Below are positions 19,600 through 28,645 of a stretch of DNA of 64,000 nucleotides, one piece after another. The DNA is from Stenomitos frigidus_A. Lineage in GTDB: Bacteria; Cyanobacteriota; Cyanobacteriia; Leptolyngbyales; Leptolyngbyaceae. Where the stretch lies: positions 1-64,000 of the forward strand of contig NZ_CAWNSW010000017.1 of assembly GCF_963877135.1 (NCBI RefSeq), read 5' to 3'. The translations under genes were made by a program, and so were the position numbers. The notes under the pieces were generated by a model. That model searched no databases, had not been told where the DNA came from, and worked only from the letters and a program-made list of their open reading frames with translations. The first letter of the stretch is position 1; each line of letters opens with the position of its first letter.

Positions 19600-20123
19600 C
19601 AGTAGTTTAAAAGCATAGATTCAGCAATGGCTGCGTCGAGACGTGTGGGTAGAAACAACTGGCCGAACCACTTGCTTGGCTAGATTGATTTGACGAGAAA
19701 TAATACACCCTAATCTGATGGCTGTAAGCATCGCTACACGCTCACCAGAACATTCAATGGTCGAAACCGCCGTATGCTTTATTCGTCACAGTTTAATCCT
19801 TAATTTTAACTTTAGGTAAGCTTAAGGTTTAGCAGCACGGGACACAAAGTAGGATTCCCATCATTAACATGGGCTATCAGACGAGTGCTTGAACGTAAGC
19901 TTCAAGGACAAAGGAGCCAAAACGGCTAATCCACCACTGCCCGATCGATACTTGCCGCTGCTGCCGCTGGCTTCTCAAGCTTATCTGTTGCCTGTAGTAC
20001 TCCTGTAAGTAGGCATCGTGCTGTACGATGTCTAGACAAAACCGGGGTCTAAATAAGACCTGATCACGTCAATCGATGCTGTTCTAGACAACGTTCCCAC
20101 TCAACCCGAAAGGAGTAGTTAGC
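19600..20123. other. Spacer between the GGDEF/EAL gene and eno
   Basis: No gene. An AT-rich patch with several TTAA words (19792-19828) lies in its first half. Near eno a hairpin GGTCT-AAATA-AGACC (20046-20060) and a TCTAGA palindrome stand 60-90 bp before the start codon, probably in the leader. AAAGGAG at 20109-20115 is the eno ribosome binding site. Divergent promoters for both neighbours must lie here. Confidence 0.6.
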
Positions 20124-21398
20124 ATGTACATCGAGGAAATCATCGCGAGCGAAGTGCTGGACTCACGCGGTAATCCTACCGTTGAAGCACGCGTTGTGCT
20201 GGAGGATGGCACCGAGGGATCGGCGATCGTACCCTCAGGCGCCTCGACGGGTGAGAAAGAAGCGGTAGAACTACGTGATGGCGACCCGAAGCGTTATGGC
20301 GGTAAAGGCGTCCTTCAGGCAGTTGAAAATGCCAATCACAAACTAGCGCCTGAACTCGTGGGCATGAATGTCACCGAGCAGCGCGCGATCGACCTTGCCA
20401 TGATTGAACTAGACGGCACACCCAACAAAGCCGCAATGGGCGCAAATGCCATTCTCGCCATCTCGCTGGCGGTAGCTAGAGCGGCCGCAAACTATCAGCA
20501 ACTGCCGCTCTACCGTTACCTGGGTGGTATCAATGCGTCGCTGCTGCCCGTGCCCTGTATGAACGTCATCAACGGCGGTAGCCATGCTGATAATACGGTG
20601 GACTTTCAGGAGTTTATGATTGCGCCCCATAATGCGCCGTCGTTTACAGAGGCGATTCGGATGGGGATGGAAACGTTTCACGCCCTCAAGTCAATCCTTA
20701 ACAAGAAGGGCTTGAGTACAGGTGTAGGTGATGAAGGTGGGTTTGCCCCCAACCTGAAGTCAAACGTCGAAGCGGTCGAAGTGATTTTAGAAGCTATTGA
20801 GAAAGCCGGCTATAAACCTGGTGATGATATTTCCATCTGTCTTGATCCTGCTACGAGCGAAATGTGGAAAGACGGTAAGTACGTTTTCTTCAAGTCTGAC
20901 CAATCCACCAAAACATCGGAAGAAATGGTTGATCTGTGGGCATCCTGGGCACGGCAGTACCCGATCGCCTCTCTAGAAGACGGTATGGGCGAAAACGATT
21001 GGCAAGGCTGGAAGCTATTAACAGACACGATCGGCGATACGGTTGAACTGGTTGGTGATGACCTGTTCTGCACCAACACCAAAATTCTTGCTGAAGGCAT
21101 TGAGGCCGGTGTGGCGAACTCGGTGTTAATCAAAGTGAACCAGATTGGTACTTTGACAGAAACGCTGGACACGATCGAACTCGCAGGCAAGAACAACTAC
21201 AAGTATTTTGTGTCTCATCGCTCCGGCGAGTCAGAAGATACAACGATCGCTGATCTGGCGGTTGCCACCAGTGCCGGACAAATCAAAACAGGTTCCGGTT
21301 GCCGGGGTGAACGCGTGGCTAAGTTTAACCAACTGCTGCGTATTGAACGTCAACTGGGTAAATCAGCACGGTTTGCAGGCAAAGCGGCGTTTAAATAA
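20124..21398 (+). CDS. eno: Enolase
   Basis: 424 residues, full length. It converts 2-phosphoglycerate to phosphoenolpyruvate in glycolysis. Signatures: SGASTGEKEAVELRD (Mg loop), the catalytic Glu region GVGDEGGFAPN, metal ligands SICLDPATSE, SLEDGM and VGDD, the catalytic Lys in VLIKVNQIGTLTET, and SHRSGESEDT, whose usual form is SHRSGETEDT. AAAGGAG stands 8 bp before the ATG. A strong hairpin terminator follows, so it is monocistronic. Confidence 0.98.
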   Translation: MYIEEIIASEVLDSRGNPTVEARVVLEDGTEGSAIVPSGASTGEKEAVELRDGDPKRYGGKGVLQAVENANHKLAPELVGMNVTEQRAIDLAMIELDGTPNKAAMGANAILAISLAVARAAANYQQLPLYRYLGGINASLLPVPCMNVINGGSHADNTVDFQEFMIAPHNAPSFTEAIRMGMETFHALKSILNKKGLSTGVGDEGGFAPNLKSNVEAVEVILEAIEKAGYKPGDDISICLDPATSEMWKDGKYVFFKSDQSTKTSEEMVDLWASWARQYPIASLEDGMGENDWQGWKLLTDTIGDTVELVGDDLFCTNTKILAEGIEAGVANSVLIKVNQIGTLTETLDTIELAGKNNYKYFVSHRSGESEDTTIADLAVATSAGQIKTGSGCRGERVAKFNQLLRIERQLGKSARFAGKAAFK

Positions 21399-21425
21399 GC
21401 TGTGGTTCAAAGCGGTTGTCTTCTC

Positions 21426-21457
21426 CTGTCGGGACATTATATATAGCGTCCCGACAG
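21426..21457 (+). terminator. Terminator of eno
   Basis: Perfect 10-bp stem CTGTCGGGAC / GTCCCGACAG (21426-21435 and 21448-21457) around a 12-nt AT-rich loop, followed by AAAAATGCTTTTT. It lies 27 bp after the eno stop. Confidence 0.8.
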
Positions 21458-21525
21458 AAAAATGCTTTTTATACCATCGCTGAGCGGAGCAGGTTAGAAT
21501 CCTAGCGAAATTGATCGCTAAGCTC

Positions 21526-22434
21526 ATGCCATTCATCTTTCGTACGATCGCTGCTATCGGTACCGTTATGCTGCTGGGTGAAACCGTTTCGGCGCGATCG
21601 GGGACGTTTCGGTTACCAACGCCTTCCGACCTAGTACAGCAGCACCCTGATCGATCGCTCCCTCAGCAGCAGAGGGGAGAGCCACCGTTCTCCCTACCAA
21701 CTCAACGGCTCAGTCAAGTTGGCAATAGCCCTAACCTTTCGCTTCTGGCCAAAGTCATTGTGGGGTTTCTCAAGGGTGATGACTACCAAACCCAATCTAA
21801 AATGCATGTGAATGCTGTCATTGGCACTTCGACAGTGACGGCAGATGCTCAAATTCAGACAACGTCTCAATTCCCTAACAAGTTTCGGACGGAGATCTCG
21901 TTTGCCAAACCAGGAGAACCAACTCAAGTTAAAACACTGATTGTTTCGGACGGAACACGTGTGTGGGTGTATCGCGTCGATTTAAAACAGTACGCCGTTT
22001 TCACTTACGAAAAATTTGACCAACTAGAAGATAGCTACTGGATTGGTTTTGCCACTACAATGTTTGCGCAAACGCCGCCAGAGGCGAAAGCGGCTGTGGC
22101 AAAAAGTACCCTATCTGATCCTGACCTATTGCAAACCATGGGTTTGGAATTGAACGCTTTGAAGGGAGGCCCTCGCACCGTTGAGAGCGAGAATTTCTAT
22201 GCCTACGAGTACAAAGATACGCAACAAGGCTTCCTTTTAAGTGCGTTTGTCGAGCCGGAGTCCGCCATACTCAAGCGGTTGCAGATTACTGGAAAGTACG
22301 AAGACTCGGATATTACAATGGTCGAGCGCCTTTTGAGCCGCACCGCGATCGCGCCAGTCAATATCAAGACGTTTACCTTTACACCTCCAAAGGGCACTAA
22401 GAAGGTGAAAACGCTGGCGCTTGGTCCGCTGTAG
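21526..22434 (+). CDS. Exported LolA-fold-like (DUF2092-type) protein
   Basis: About 302 residues from the ATG at 21526. The frame is open five codons upstream to a TTG. A signal peptide (FIFRTIAAIGTVMLLGETVSA) is followed by a Pro/Gln-rich spacer and a beta-rich domain. That domain has PNKFRTEISF, LIVSDGTRVWVYRVDLKQY and FTFTPPKGTKKV, the pattern of LolA-like lipoprotein carriers and related outer-membrane-associated proteins. It probably acts in the periplasm, binding a lipid or lipoprotein. The assignment is by fold pattern only. It is convergent with the ABC exporter gene. Confidence 0.6.
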   Translation: MPFIFRTIAAIGTVMLLGETVSARSGTFRLPTPSDLVQQHPDRSLPQQQRGEPPFSLPTQRLSQVGNSPNLSLLAKVIVGFLKGDDYQTQSKMHVNAVIGTSTVTADAQIQTTSQFPNKFRTEISFAKPGEPTQVKTLIVSDGTRVWVYRVDLKQYAVFTYEKFDQLEDSYWIGFATTMFAQTPPEAKAAVAKSTLSDPDLLQTMGLELNALKGGPRTVESENFYAYEYKDTQQGFLLSAFVEPESAILKRLQITGKYEDSDITMVERLLSRTAIAPVNIKTFTFTPPKGTKKVKTLALGPL

Positions 22435-22526
22435 CTACCCGGTTTTCTGACTGCTGTTGGGTTCAACTTTGTGATGTTCAAGCTTGTCGAACGGGGTTTG
22501 CTCATGATCGTCGGTGCAAGAAAACC

Positions 22527-24512
22527 TCATTTTGATCCCGTTTGGATTTGCCACAGGCTGGCGTAGATACCCTGCTGCTGCAAGAGCCTGTCGTGCTGTC
22601 CGCGCTCGGCAATCTTGCCCTGTGCCATCACATAGATACAGTTGGCATTGCGAACGGTAGATAAGCGGTGGGCGATCGCGATCGTCGTGCGCCCGACCGT
22701 AATGCGTTCCAGCGATCGCTGAATAGCAGCTTCCGTCTCGTTATCAACCGCAGAGGTTGCTTCGTCCAAAATCAAGATCGGTGGATCTTTGAGAATGGCA
22801 CGGGCGATCGCCAGGCGCTGCCGTTGTCCACCCGATAGCTTTTGCCCCCGTTCACCCACGATCGTGTCGTAACCCTGGGGTAGCTGTTGGATGAACTCAT
22901 GCGCCTCGGCAATTTCCGCTGCCGCAATGATCTCGTCTGACGTAGCCTCAAAGCTCCCATAGGCAATGTTTTCTGCCACCGTGCCATGAAACAAGAAGAC
23001 ATCCTGATTGACCCAGCCGATCGCTCGTCGCAAAGCGGGTAAAGCTAAATCCCGCAGATCAACCCCATCCAACGTGATGGTGCCTGATTGCACTTCATAA
23101 AGTCGCAGCAGCAGTTTCACAAGGGTACTTTTGCCCGATCCCGTTGCACCCACGATCGCAGTGGTTTCGCCAGCTGGAATATGTAACGAAAGCCGTTCGA
23201 TCACTGGCTCACGATCGGCATAGGCAAAGGTGACGTCGTGAAGATGGATATCGCCCTGAATAGAGGAGTTTTGAGTGATGAGTGATGAGTTTTGATTTGA
23301 AGACGTTGTTTGGTTGTTAGTTGTCCGTAAAGGACCAGTTACTGATGCCTGATCGCTGACCGCTGACCGCTGACCGCTGATCGCTGACCGCTGACCGCTC
23401 TCCCCCAACGCCAAATGCCCAGAGTGAATCGCGATCGGTGTATCTAGTAAATCCATCACCCGCTTCGTCGAGGCCATTGCCCGTTGATAGAGGTCAAAGG
23501 TTTCGCCCAGCCGCGTCAAGGGCCACAATAGCGATTGGGTCAGGAAGATCAACACGCTATAGCTGCCCACAGAAAGTGAACCCGCGATCGCCAACTTGCC
23601 GCCGTAAAGTAGCGTTGCTAAAAAGCCCACCAGCACCAACATGCGGATGAGTGGAATAAAAGCTGCACTGAGAGTGATCGCGCGTCGGTTGCTCTGGCGA
23701 TAGGCTTCACTGTCACGGGCAATGCGTTCTGTTTCGTACGCTTCAGTGGCAAAGCTTTTGATGGTTGTGATGCCGCTCAGATTGTTCGACAGCCGACCGT
23801 TTAGCAAGCCCACTTTCTCGCGCATGTCGGCATAGCGGGGCGCGAGTCGGCGTTGAAAAATGACTGAACCCCAAACGATAAACGGCATGGGGAGCATTGC
23901 CATCCATGCCACGCTGGGAGCCAGAATAAAAAAGACGCTACTGATAATAATGGCAGTGGTGCTGACTTGCAGAAGGTCATTTGCCCCACCGTTGAGAAAC
24001 CGTTCTAGCTGATTAATATCATCATTGAGAATCGACAGTAGTTCACCCGTACTGCGTTCTTCAAAGTAGGCCAGCTCTAATTCCTGTAGATGGGCATAAG
24101 CATCTAACCGCAAGTTGTGCTGGATATTTTGCGCCAAATTACGCCACAGACGATCGTACGCATACTGAAAGGCAGACTCCAAACCCCAAATGCTAAACGT
24201 CAAGAGCGACAGGATCACCAACTGAGTAAACAGGTTCTGAATACCTAAACGACCAAACACCGATCGCTGCTGCTGCACGACAATGTCGATCGCCGTGCCA
24301 ATCAGCGCCGAAGGAGTCAGGTCAAACACTTTGTTCAGAATCGAACAGGCGATCGCCCAACGCACTTGCCTGTGATAGTTCTGGCCGTAGTCCAGCAAGC
24401 GTTTAAGTGGGTGAGCCTTTGGGGAGTGATCGGCCTGAGTTGGCGGGAGCGATCGCGGACGAGAACTTGATTTTGCTTGCTTTGAAGACAAACGGGAGGT
24501 GAACCGAGCCAA
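22527..24512 (-). CDS. ABC exporter, fused permease-ATPase
   Basis: 661 residues of the MsbA/multidrug type: six-helix permease (about residues 50-345) and C-terminal ATPase with Walker A GATGSGKST, LSGGQRQRLAIA signature, Walker B ILILDEATS and the His switch in IAHRLSTV. It works as a homodimer in the membrane. Substrate unknown. Between permease and ATPase about 50 residues (SGQRSAISGQRSAVSDQ, then Ser/Asn/Thr-rich LITQNSS) are encoded by intergenic-type tandem repeats, an insertion not expected in the family. It lies 65 bp after a small Cys-rich gene on the same strand. Confidence 0.92.
   Translation of the reverse strand: MARFTSRLSSKQAKSSSRPRSLPPTQADHSPKAHPLKRLLDYGQNYHRQVRWAIACSILNKVFDLTPSALIGTAIDIVVQQQRSVFGRLGIQNLFTQLVILSLLTFSIWGLESAFQYAYDRLWRNLAQNIQHNLRLDAYAHLQELELAYFEERSTGELLSILNDDINQLERFLNGGANDLLQVSTTAIIISSVFFILAPSVAWMAMLPMPFIVWGSVIFQRRLAPRYADMREKVGLLNGRLSNNLSGITTIKSFATEAYETERIARDSEAYRQSNRRAITLSAAFIPLIRMLVLVGFLATLLYGGKLAIAGSLSVGSYSVLIFLTQSLLWPLTRLGETFDLYQRAMASTKRVMDLLDTPIAIHSGHLALGESGQRSAISGQRSAVSDQASVTGPLRTTNNQTTSSNQNSSLITQNSSIQGDIHLHDVTFAYADREPVIERLSLHIPAGETTAIVGATGSGKSTLVKLLLRLYEVQSGTITLDGVDLRDLALPALRRAIGWVNQDVFLFHGTVAENIAYGSFEATSDEIIAAAEIAEAHEFIQQLPQGYDTIVGERGQKLSGGQRQRLAIARAILKDPPILILDEATSAVDNETEAAIQRSLERITVGRTTIAIAHRLSTVRNANCIYVMAQGKIAERGQHDRLLQQQGIYASLWQIQTGSK
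23271..23400. repeat. Repeats inserted in the ABC exporter linker
   Basis: Two repeat types lie in the coding sequence: GAGTGAT units (23273-23290) and seven TGACCGC-type heptamers (23351-23400). Both are kinds normally seen between genes in cyanobacteria. Translated on the minus strand they form the Ser/Gln/Arg-rich interdomain linker, and the frame stays open. Confidence 0.85.
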
Positions 24513-24577
24513 AACAGACCTCGCAGCAGAAGGGTGGATGCAGATAAGCTGCCAACCACTCTAGCTAACTTTGCACG

Positions 24578-24859
24578 TCAGTGAGCGCCACACCAATCGG
24601 GACAGGTCGTATCACTCTGCCAACCGTGGGGATGAAACCCACAAATCAGGGTTGTTCTCGCTTCGCGGCTGTAGCCATAGGCCATCCCGTGATAATTTGC
24701 ACAACCCACACAGGCTTTAGGGCGCGATGGGGTTACCTCATTAAAACCCAACTGCGATCGCAGGATGTGGCGTTTACTCTCCTGACGTTGCCATCTCGCA
24801 TGCTCGGCCTTCCTGAAGAAGTAGTGCATCTTCCCATAGGGGAAATGGGCAGAGTCCAT
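24578..24859 (-). CDS. Small Cys-rich protein (ACVGC...CPDW type)
   Basis: Up to 93 residues. The start is uncertain, because the conserved part begins only at residue 49. That part, KACVGCANYHGMAYG, LICGFHPHGW and CPDWCG, is typical of a short cyanobacterial protein family with CxxC and single Cys residues followed by the ending CPDW. A zinc- or metal-binding fold is likely. A TTG at about 24730 or an ATG at 24829 could be the true start. The open plus-strand frame over the same DNA lacks such conservation. It lies between the kinase and ABC genes on the same strand. Function unknown. Confidence 0.65.
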   Translation of the reverse strand: MDSAHFPYGKMHYFFRKAEHARWQRQESKRHILRSQLGFNEVTPSRPKACVGCANYHGMAYGYSREARTTLICGFHPHGWQSDTTCPDWCGAH

Positions 24860-24947
24860 GAGCGTGCTGATGAATGGATATCCTACAGACTACCCATAAT
24901 TAAGACAGGATTCCCTCACCCGTCCGCCTGAGATCGAAAAGATCTAT

Positions 24948-26960
24948 CTAGAGCCCCAACTGCCATACCTTCACCTTGCTATCCGAACTGCCGCTCACAA
25001 GAACGCGTCCATCATGAGCAAGGGCGACCGCATTCACAGCGCTAATGTGTTCGGTCAAGGTGCCGATCAGATTACCGGTTTCCAGATTCCAGAGTTTGAT
25101 TGTGGTATCGCTACTGCCGCTTACCAGGAGTTTGCCATCGCTGCTCAGGGCGATCGCGTTCACCGAATCCATATGTCCAGACAGAGTACGCACCACAGTA
25201 GCGGTAGCCAGATCCCACACCTTGATGGTTTTGTCCTTGCTACCGCTGACGAGCGTCTTGCCATCGGGTGCAATCACCACTGCGTTGACTGAATTAAAGT
25301 GCCCGTTCGGCAAAGTGCGGACTGGCTCATTTGTTTTCAGGCTCCACAGCTTAATCTGGTTATCCAATCCACCGCTGACCAGAAATTGACCGTTGGGGCT
25401 GAGAGCCACCGATCGCACCATGCCAGCTAAACCTGAAAAGGAACGCAAGGCCTCACCGGTTGCTAATTTCCACAGCCGCACCGTACGGTCTTCACTGCCG
25501 CTAGCCAGCAGTTGCCCATCAGTACTAATGACAACCGAATTCACATCTCTGGTGTGCCCAGTCAGGGTTCGTAGCAGTTTGCCATCGGCTAGTTGCCAGA
25601 GGCGGATGGTATCATCATCGCTGCCACTGACCAGGGTTTGCCCATCGGGGCTAATGCTCAGGCAGTTGATGGGTTTGTGATGTCCCGTTAGCGTACGCAA
25701 TAATATGCCAGTTGAGCGTTCCCAGAGTTTAATACTGTCATCCAAACCACCGCTGGCGATCGTCTGCGCATCAGGGCTAATCGCGACGGCTGTCACCCAG
25801 CGGGAATGTCCGGTTAGAGTATGGATGCAGTGCCACTTCTGCGCACCTGAGACGGGCTGCCTGGAAAGCGGTGCCCTGGAGGCTGGTGCACCCGATAGAC
25901 CGGGCTGATTCGATACACGTGGCTGACTAAGGTTCGGTTGGTTCGCGTTCGGTTGGTTCGCGTTCGGTTGACTGTTTAATTGCTTACCTGTTGGCGGCTG
26001 AGAGGGCCACGCTACAGCAGGCGGTTGGGCAGCGGTATTTCTGCTGGCTGCGATCGGGGGGCGTGATAACGCGGTTCGCAAATCTTTCATCACAGCATCC
26101 GCAGAGGGGTAACGTTCGCTGACCAAATCTTTCAGCATTTTGTCTAAGATTTGCGCGATCGGTTCGCTCATGGTTCGCCCCTTTTCACCCAGGCGTTCTC
26201 GCCAGAGCCAGCGTCCTTCTAGTGGATCGTAGAGGTCCTCTGGTTTGATCTGCGTCATCAGAAAAAGACAGGTCGCCCCCAAACTATAGATATCGCTGGA
26301 GGGATACGCTTTGCCGCTGCGCAACTGCTCGATCGGCGCATAACCTTCAGTGCCAATTTTTGTACCCGGTTGAGCAGCCGTTTCTGCCGACAGCAGCTTG
26401 GCAACGCCAAAATCAATCAGCACTAGCTTATTGTCAAACTTGCGACGAATAATATTGGATGGGGTAATGTCCCGATGGATGACTTGATGATCGTGGACGA
26501 ATTTGAGAATGGGCAGGATGCCTGCCAGCACTTCACGGATGCGTTGCTCGATAAACACGCCGTTTTGTGCCATTTCTTGCAGTAGCGTATTGCCTTCAAT
26601 AAATTGCTGCACCAGGTAAAGGCGTTTATCGTGTTCAAAATACGCTAACAGCGCTGGGATTTGGGGATGTTCGCCCAGTTCATAAAGCCGCACTGCCTCT
26701 TGCTCAAAGAGCTGGACTGCTTTTTCAAGCGACTTTGTGCCCTGTAGCTGGGGTGAAAACTGCTTGATGACGCACTTTGCTTTGAGCCGATCGTCGTCTA
26801 CTGCCAGGTACGTTTTGCCAAACCCCCCTTGCCCGATCGGTCGCATGACGCGGTAACGTCCTCTCAACAGCGGGATTAGCTTAATACCACAGCTAAGGCA
26901 GAATTCAGCATCATCGGCGTTTTTGGGATGCTGGCAGTCTGGGTTGAGGCAGCAGGTCAT
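24948..26960 (-). CDS. Serine/threonine protein kinase with WD40 propeller
   Basis: 670 residues. N-terminal zinc-ribbon-like segment with CC, C and CLSCG. Kinase domain (about 34-295) with GQGGFGKTY, Lys in CVIKQF, HRDITPSN and LIDFGVAK. A Pro/Asn/Gln linker includes a NANQP tandem repeat. Then come exactly seven WD40 repeats (about 375-668), enough for one closed seven-bladed propeller. Kinases of this layout are cyanobacterial signalling proteins, and the propeller probably recruits substrates. No membrane segment is evident. It is first of three same-strand genes (kinase, Cys-rich, ABC exporter) with spacings of 88 and 65 bp, possibly an operon. Confidence 0.94.
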   Translation of the reverse strand: MTCCLNPDCQHPKNADDAEFCLSCGIKLIPLLRGRYRVMRPIGQGGFGKTYLAVDDDRLKAKCVIKQFSPQLQGTKSLEKAVQLFEQEAVRLYELGEHPQIPALLAYFEHDKRLYLVQQFIEGNTLLQEMAQNGVFIEQRIREVLAGILPILKFVHDHQVIHRDITPSNIIRRKFDNKLVLIDFGVAKLLSAETAAQPGTKIGTEGYAPIEQLRSGKAYPSSDIYSLGATCLFLMTQIKPEDLYDPLEGRWLWRERLGEKGRTMSEPIAQILDKMLKDLVSERYPSADAVMKDLRTALSRPPIAASRNTAAQPPAVAWPSQPPTGKQLNSQPNANQPNANQPNLSQPRVSNQPGLSGAPASRAPLSRQPVSGAQKWHCIHTLTGHSRWVTAVAISPDAQTIASGGLDDSIKLWERSTGILLRTLTGHHKPINCLSISPDGQTLVSGSDDDTIRLWQLADGKLLRTLTGHTRDVNSVVISTDGQLLASGSEDRTVRLWKLATGEALRSFSGLAGMVRSVALSPNGQFLVSGGLDNQIKLWSLKTNEPVRTLPNGHFNSVNAVVIAPDGKTLVSGSKDKTIKVWDLATATVVRTLSGHMDSVNAIALSSDGKLLVSGSSDTTIKLWNLETGNLIGTLTEHISAVNAVALAHDGRVLVSGSSDSKVKVWQLGL
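25931..25970. repeat. 15-bp tandem repeat in the kinase linker
   Basis: GTTCGGTTGGTTCGC repeated 2.6 times within the coding sequence, giving NANQPNANQPN on the minus strand. The unit is five codons, so copy-number change keeps the frame. Confidence 0.8.
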
Positions 26961-27440
26961 ACTTATGCACCAGGAACTTGTACTCTATTCTCTCTGATTA
27001 GCGCGTTCTACACTACGGCTATGCCACGATCGCCAGGACTCCATGACACGATCGCCCTAAAAGTTTATCAACTGCTTTTACCACATGAGCCCGATCGTCA
27101 TGTCATGGCTTTGTGCCACTCTGGTCTACCAAAAGAAACTGACATGCACTGAACGGTTTGAGTCTATCTGCCGTCTAAGCTACGGACGCTAAGCTTTTGG
27201 GAGCATCAATGAGCGACAGCTGACTGCAGGCAATCTACCGAGAGGAGGTTCTGAGGGTCTATTCGCCGTTTTAAGCTGGCACTATAACCTTGACGGTTCG
27301 TTGGTTTGGCAACTGCAGGTTACTATGCCTGATACTCAACCCGCTGTTGTATGGGTGCGCTGTGTTTGCAGCCAACACAGTCTTTCAGCTATACAGTCTT
27401 TCAGCTATACAGTTCAATTACGAACCTGTCACGCCTCATC
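26961..27440. other. Divergent spacer with a 16-bp direct repeat
   Basis: No convincing gene. The spacer lies between the minus-strand kinase and the plus-strand esterase and must hold both promoters. A perfect 16-bp tandem duplication, CAGTCTTTCAGCTATA, occupies 27378-27409, 32 bp before the esterase start. Short open frames here lack family resemblance. Confidence 0.6.
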
Positions 27441-28484
27441 ATGAATTTTCCCTTGCCAAAGCATGTTCTGATTAAGTTGTTTCCTGCAGCGCTTTTACTC
27501 GGTTTGGCAGCGGGCTACCACCTGCAACCGGAACCACAAGAGCTGTCCAAAGGAGTCACACCTCAGAGCCTAGCATCGCCATCGGCTCAATCGATGAGTG
27601 CGTCTGCCCATCAACCCGCACAGACAGATTTTGTTGGAGCATTGAGCGATCAAGGGCAACGGCGAACGTACTATCTGCATACGCCACCGTCATACCAACC
27701 GGGTCAGTCGTTGCCTCTCGTTCTGGCCTTCCATGAGTCAGAAGGGCAGGGTAAAGATATGGCAGCACATACAGGATTGAATCAACTGGCGAATCAGAAG
27801 GGTTTTCTGGTGGTCTACCCGGATGGTCTGAACGCTAAATGGAATGTTTCGGAACAGGCCGCAACGAAAGAAGATAATGCGGCCTTTGTGCAAGCGCTGA
27901 TTGCCCATTTGGGACAGATTCGCGTGATCGATCGCCAACGCATCTACGCAACGGGACTTTCGAATGGTGGCATCCTGGTGCAAAAGCTAGCATGTGAAAA
28001 TCCCGGTCAAATTGCTGCCTTTGCCACAGTCGCAGCATTATTACCAGAACAGTTTCAAGCAAAATGTCAGTCCCAAACGCCTGTTTCAATGCTGATGATC
28101 AACGGCACGGCTGATGCTGTCGTACCCTGGCAAGGTGGCGCACCACCCGCTGTCCATGTCGGTCGCAATCTATCGATCCCGTCGATCCCTGATGTCTTTA
28201 GCTTTTGGCAAAAGCACAATGGCTGTTCGGCACCCGTAACGGTACAGCAACGTGCTGATAAACGCGTCACGACTTCTTCGTATACCCACTGTCAGTCTGG
28301 CTCAGACGTGACGTTGATGGCGCTGAATGGGGCAAGTCACATCTGGCCTGGTGGTGGTTATGGACAATCATCGTTTTTGGATACCAGTCAAACAATCTGG
28401 TCTTTTTTTGAACGCCACACGCTAGCAACCGCAGCGTTACAGCCAAACGCTACAAAGGGTCAAAGCTTGTCTGCGTCGCAGTAG
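27441..28484 (+). CDS. Secreted PHB-depolymerase-like (LpqC-type) esterase
   Basis: About 347 residues from the ATG at 27441, which starts a signal-like sequence (LIKLFPAALLLGLAAGYHL). The frame is open 30 codons further up without a ribosome site. The alpha/beta-hydrolase core has LPLVLAFHESEGQG (oxyanion region, usually HGSGG in this family), GLSNGGILV with the nucleophile Ser, GTADAVVPWQG with the Asp, and NGASHIWPGG with the His. It resembles poly(3-hydroxybutyrate) depolymerases and feruloyl esterases and is probably periplasmic. The substrate cannot be read from sequence. Confidence 0.8.
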   Translation: MNFPLPKHVLIKLFPAALLLGLAAGYHLQPEPQELSKGVTPQSLASPSAQSMSASAHQPAQTDFVGALSDQGQRRTYYLHTPPSYQPGQSLPLVLAFHESEGQGKDMAAHTGLNQLANQKGFLVVYPDGLNAKWNVSEQAATKEDNAAFVQALIAHLGQIRVIDRQRIYATGLSNGGILVQKLACENPGQIAAFATVAALLPEQFQAKCQSQTPVSMLMINGTADAVVPWQGGAPPAVHVGRNLSIPSIPDVFSFWQKHNGCSAPVTVQQRADKRVTTSSYTHCQSGSDVTLMALNGASHIWPGGGYGQSSFLDTSQTIWSFFERHTLATAALQPNATKGQSLSASQ

Positions 28485-28645
28485 CTGCGCGCTAAGCAGC
28501 ATTAAACCGCTGACAAACGTTGTTTCGATCGCGATTGAACCTCTTTTCACAGTCGGCAGTCTAACGTTCTACGCCCAAAATGCTTGTTTCCCTTTGCGAT
28601 CGCAGCTAACGCAAAACTCCCTAGTCCTATTCACTTGAGTAATGT

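Noticed and set aside
24581..24931. Plus-strand frame of 116 codons opposite the small Cys-rich gene
   Set aside because: The minus-strand frame carries the conserved ACVGC and CPDW words. The plus-strand one has no recognisable features.
27290..27475. Short frame before the esterase
   Set aside because: Overlaps the true signal peptide in another frame and includes the direct repeat. No evidence of coding.
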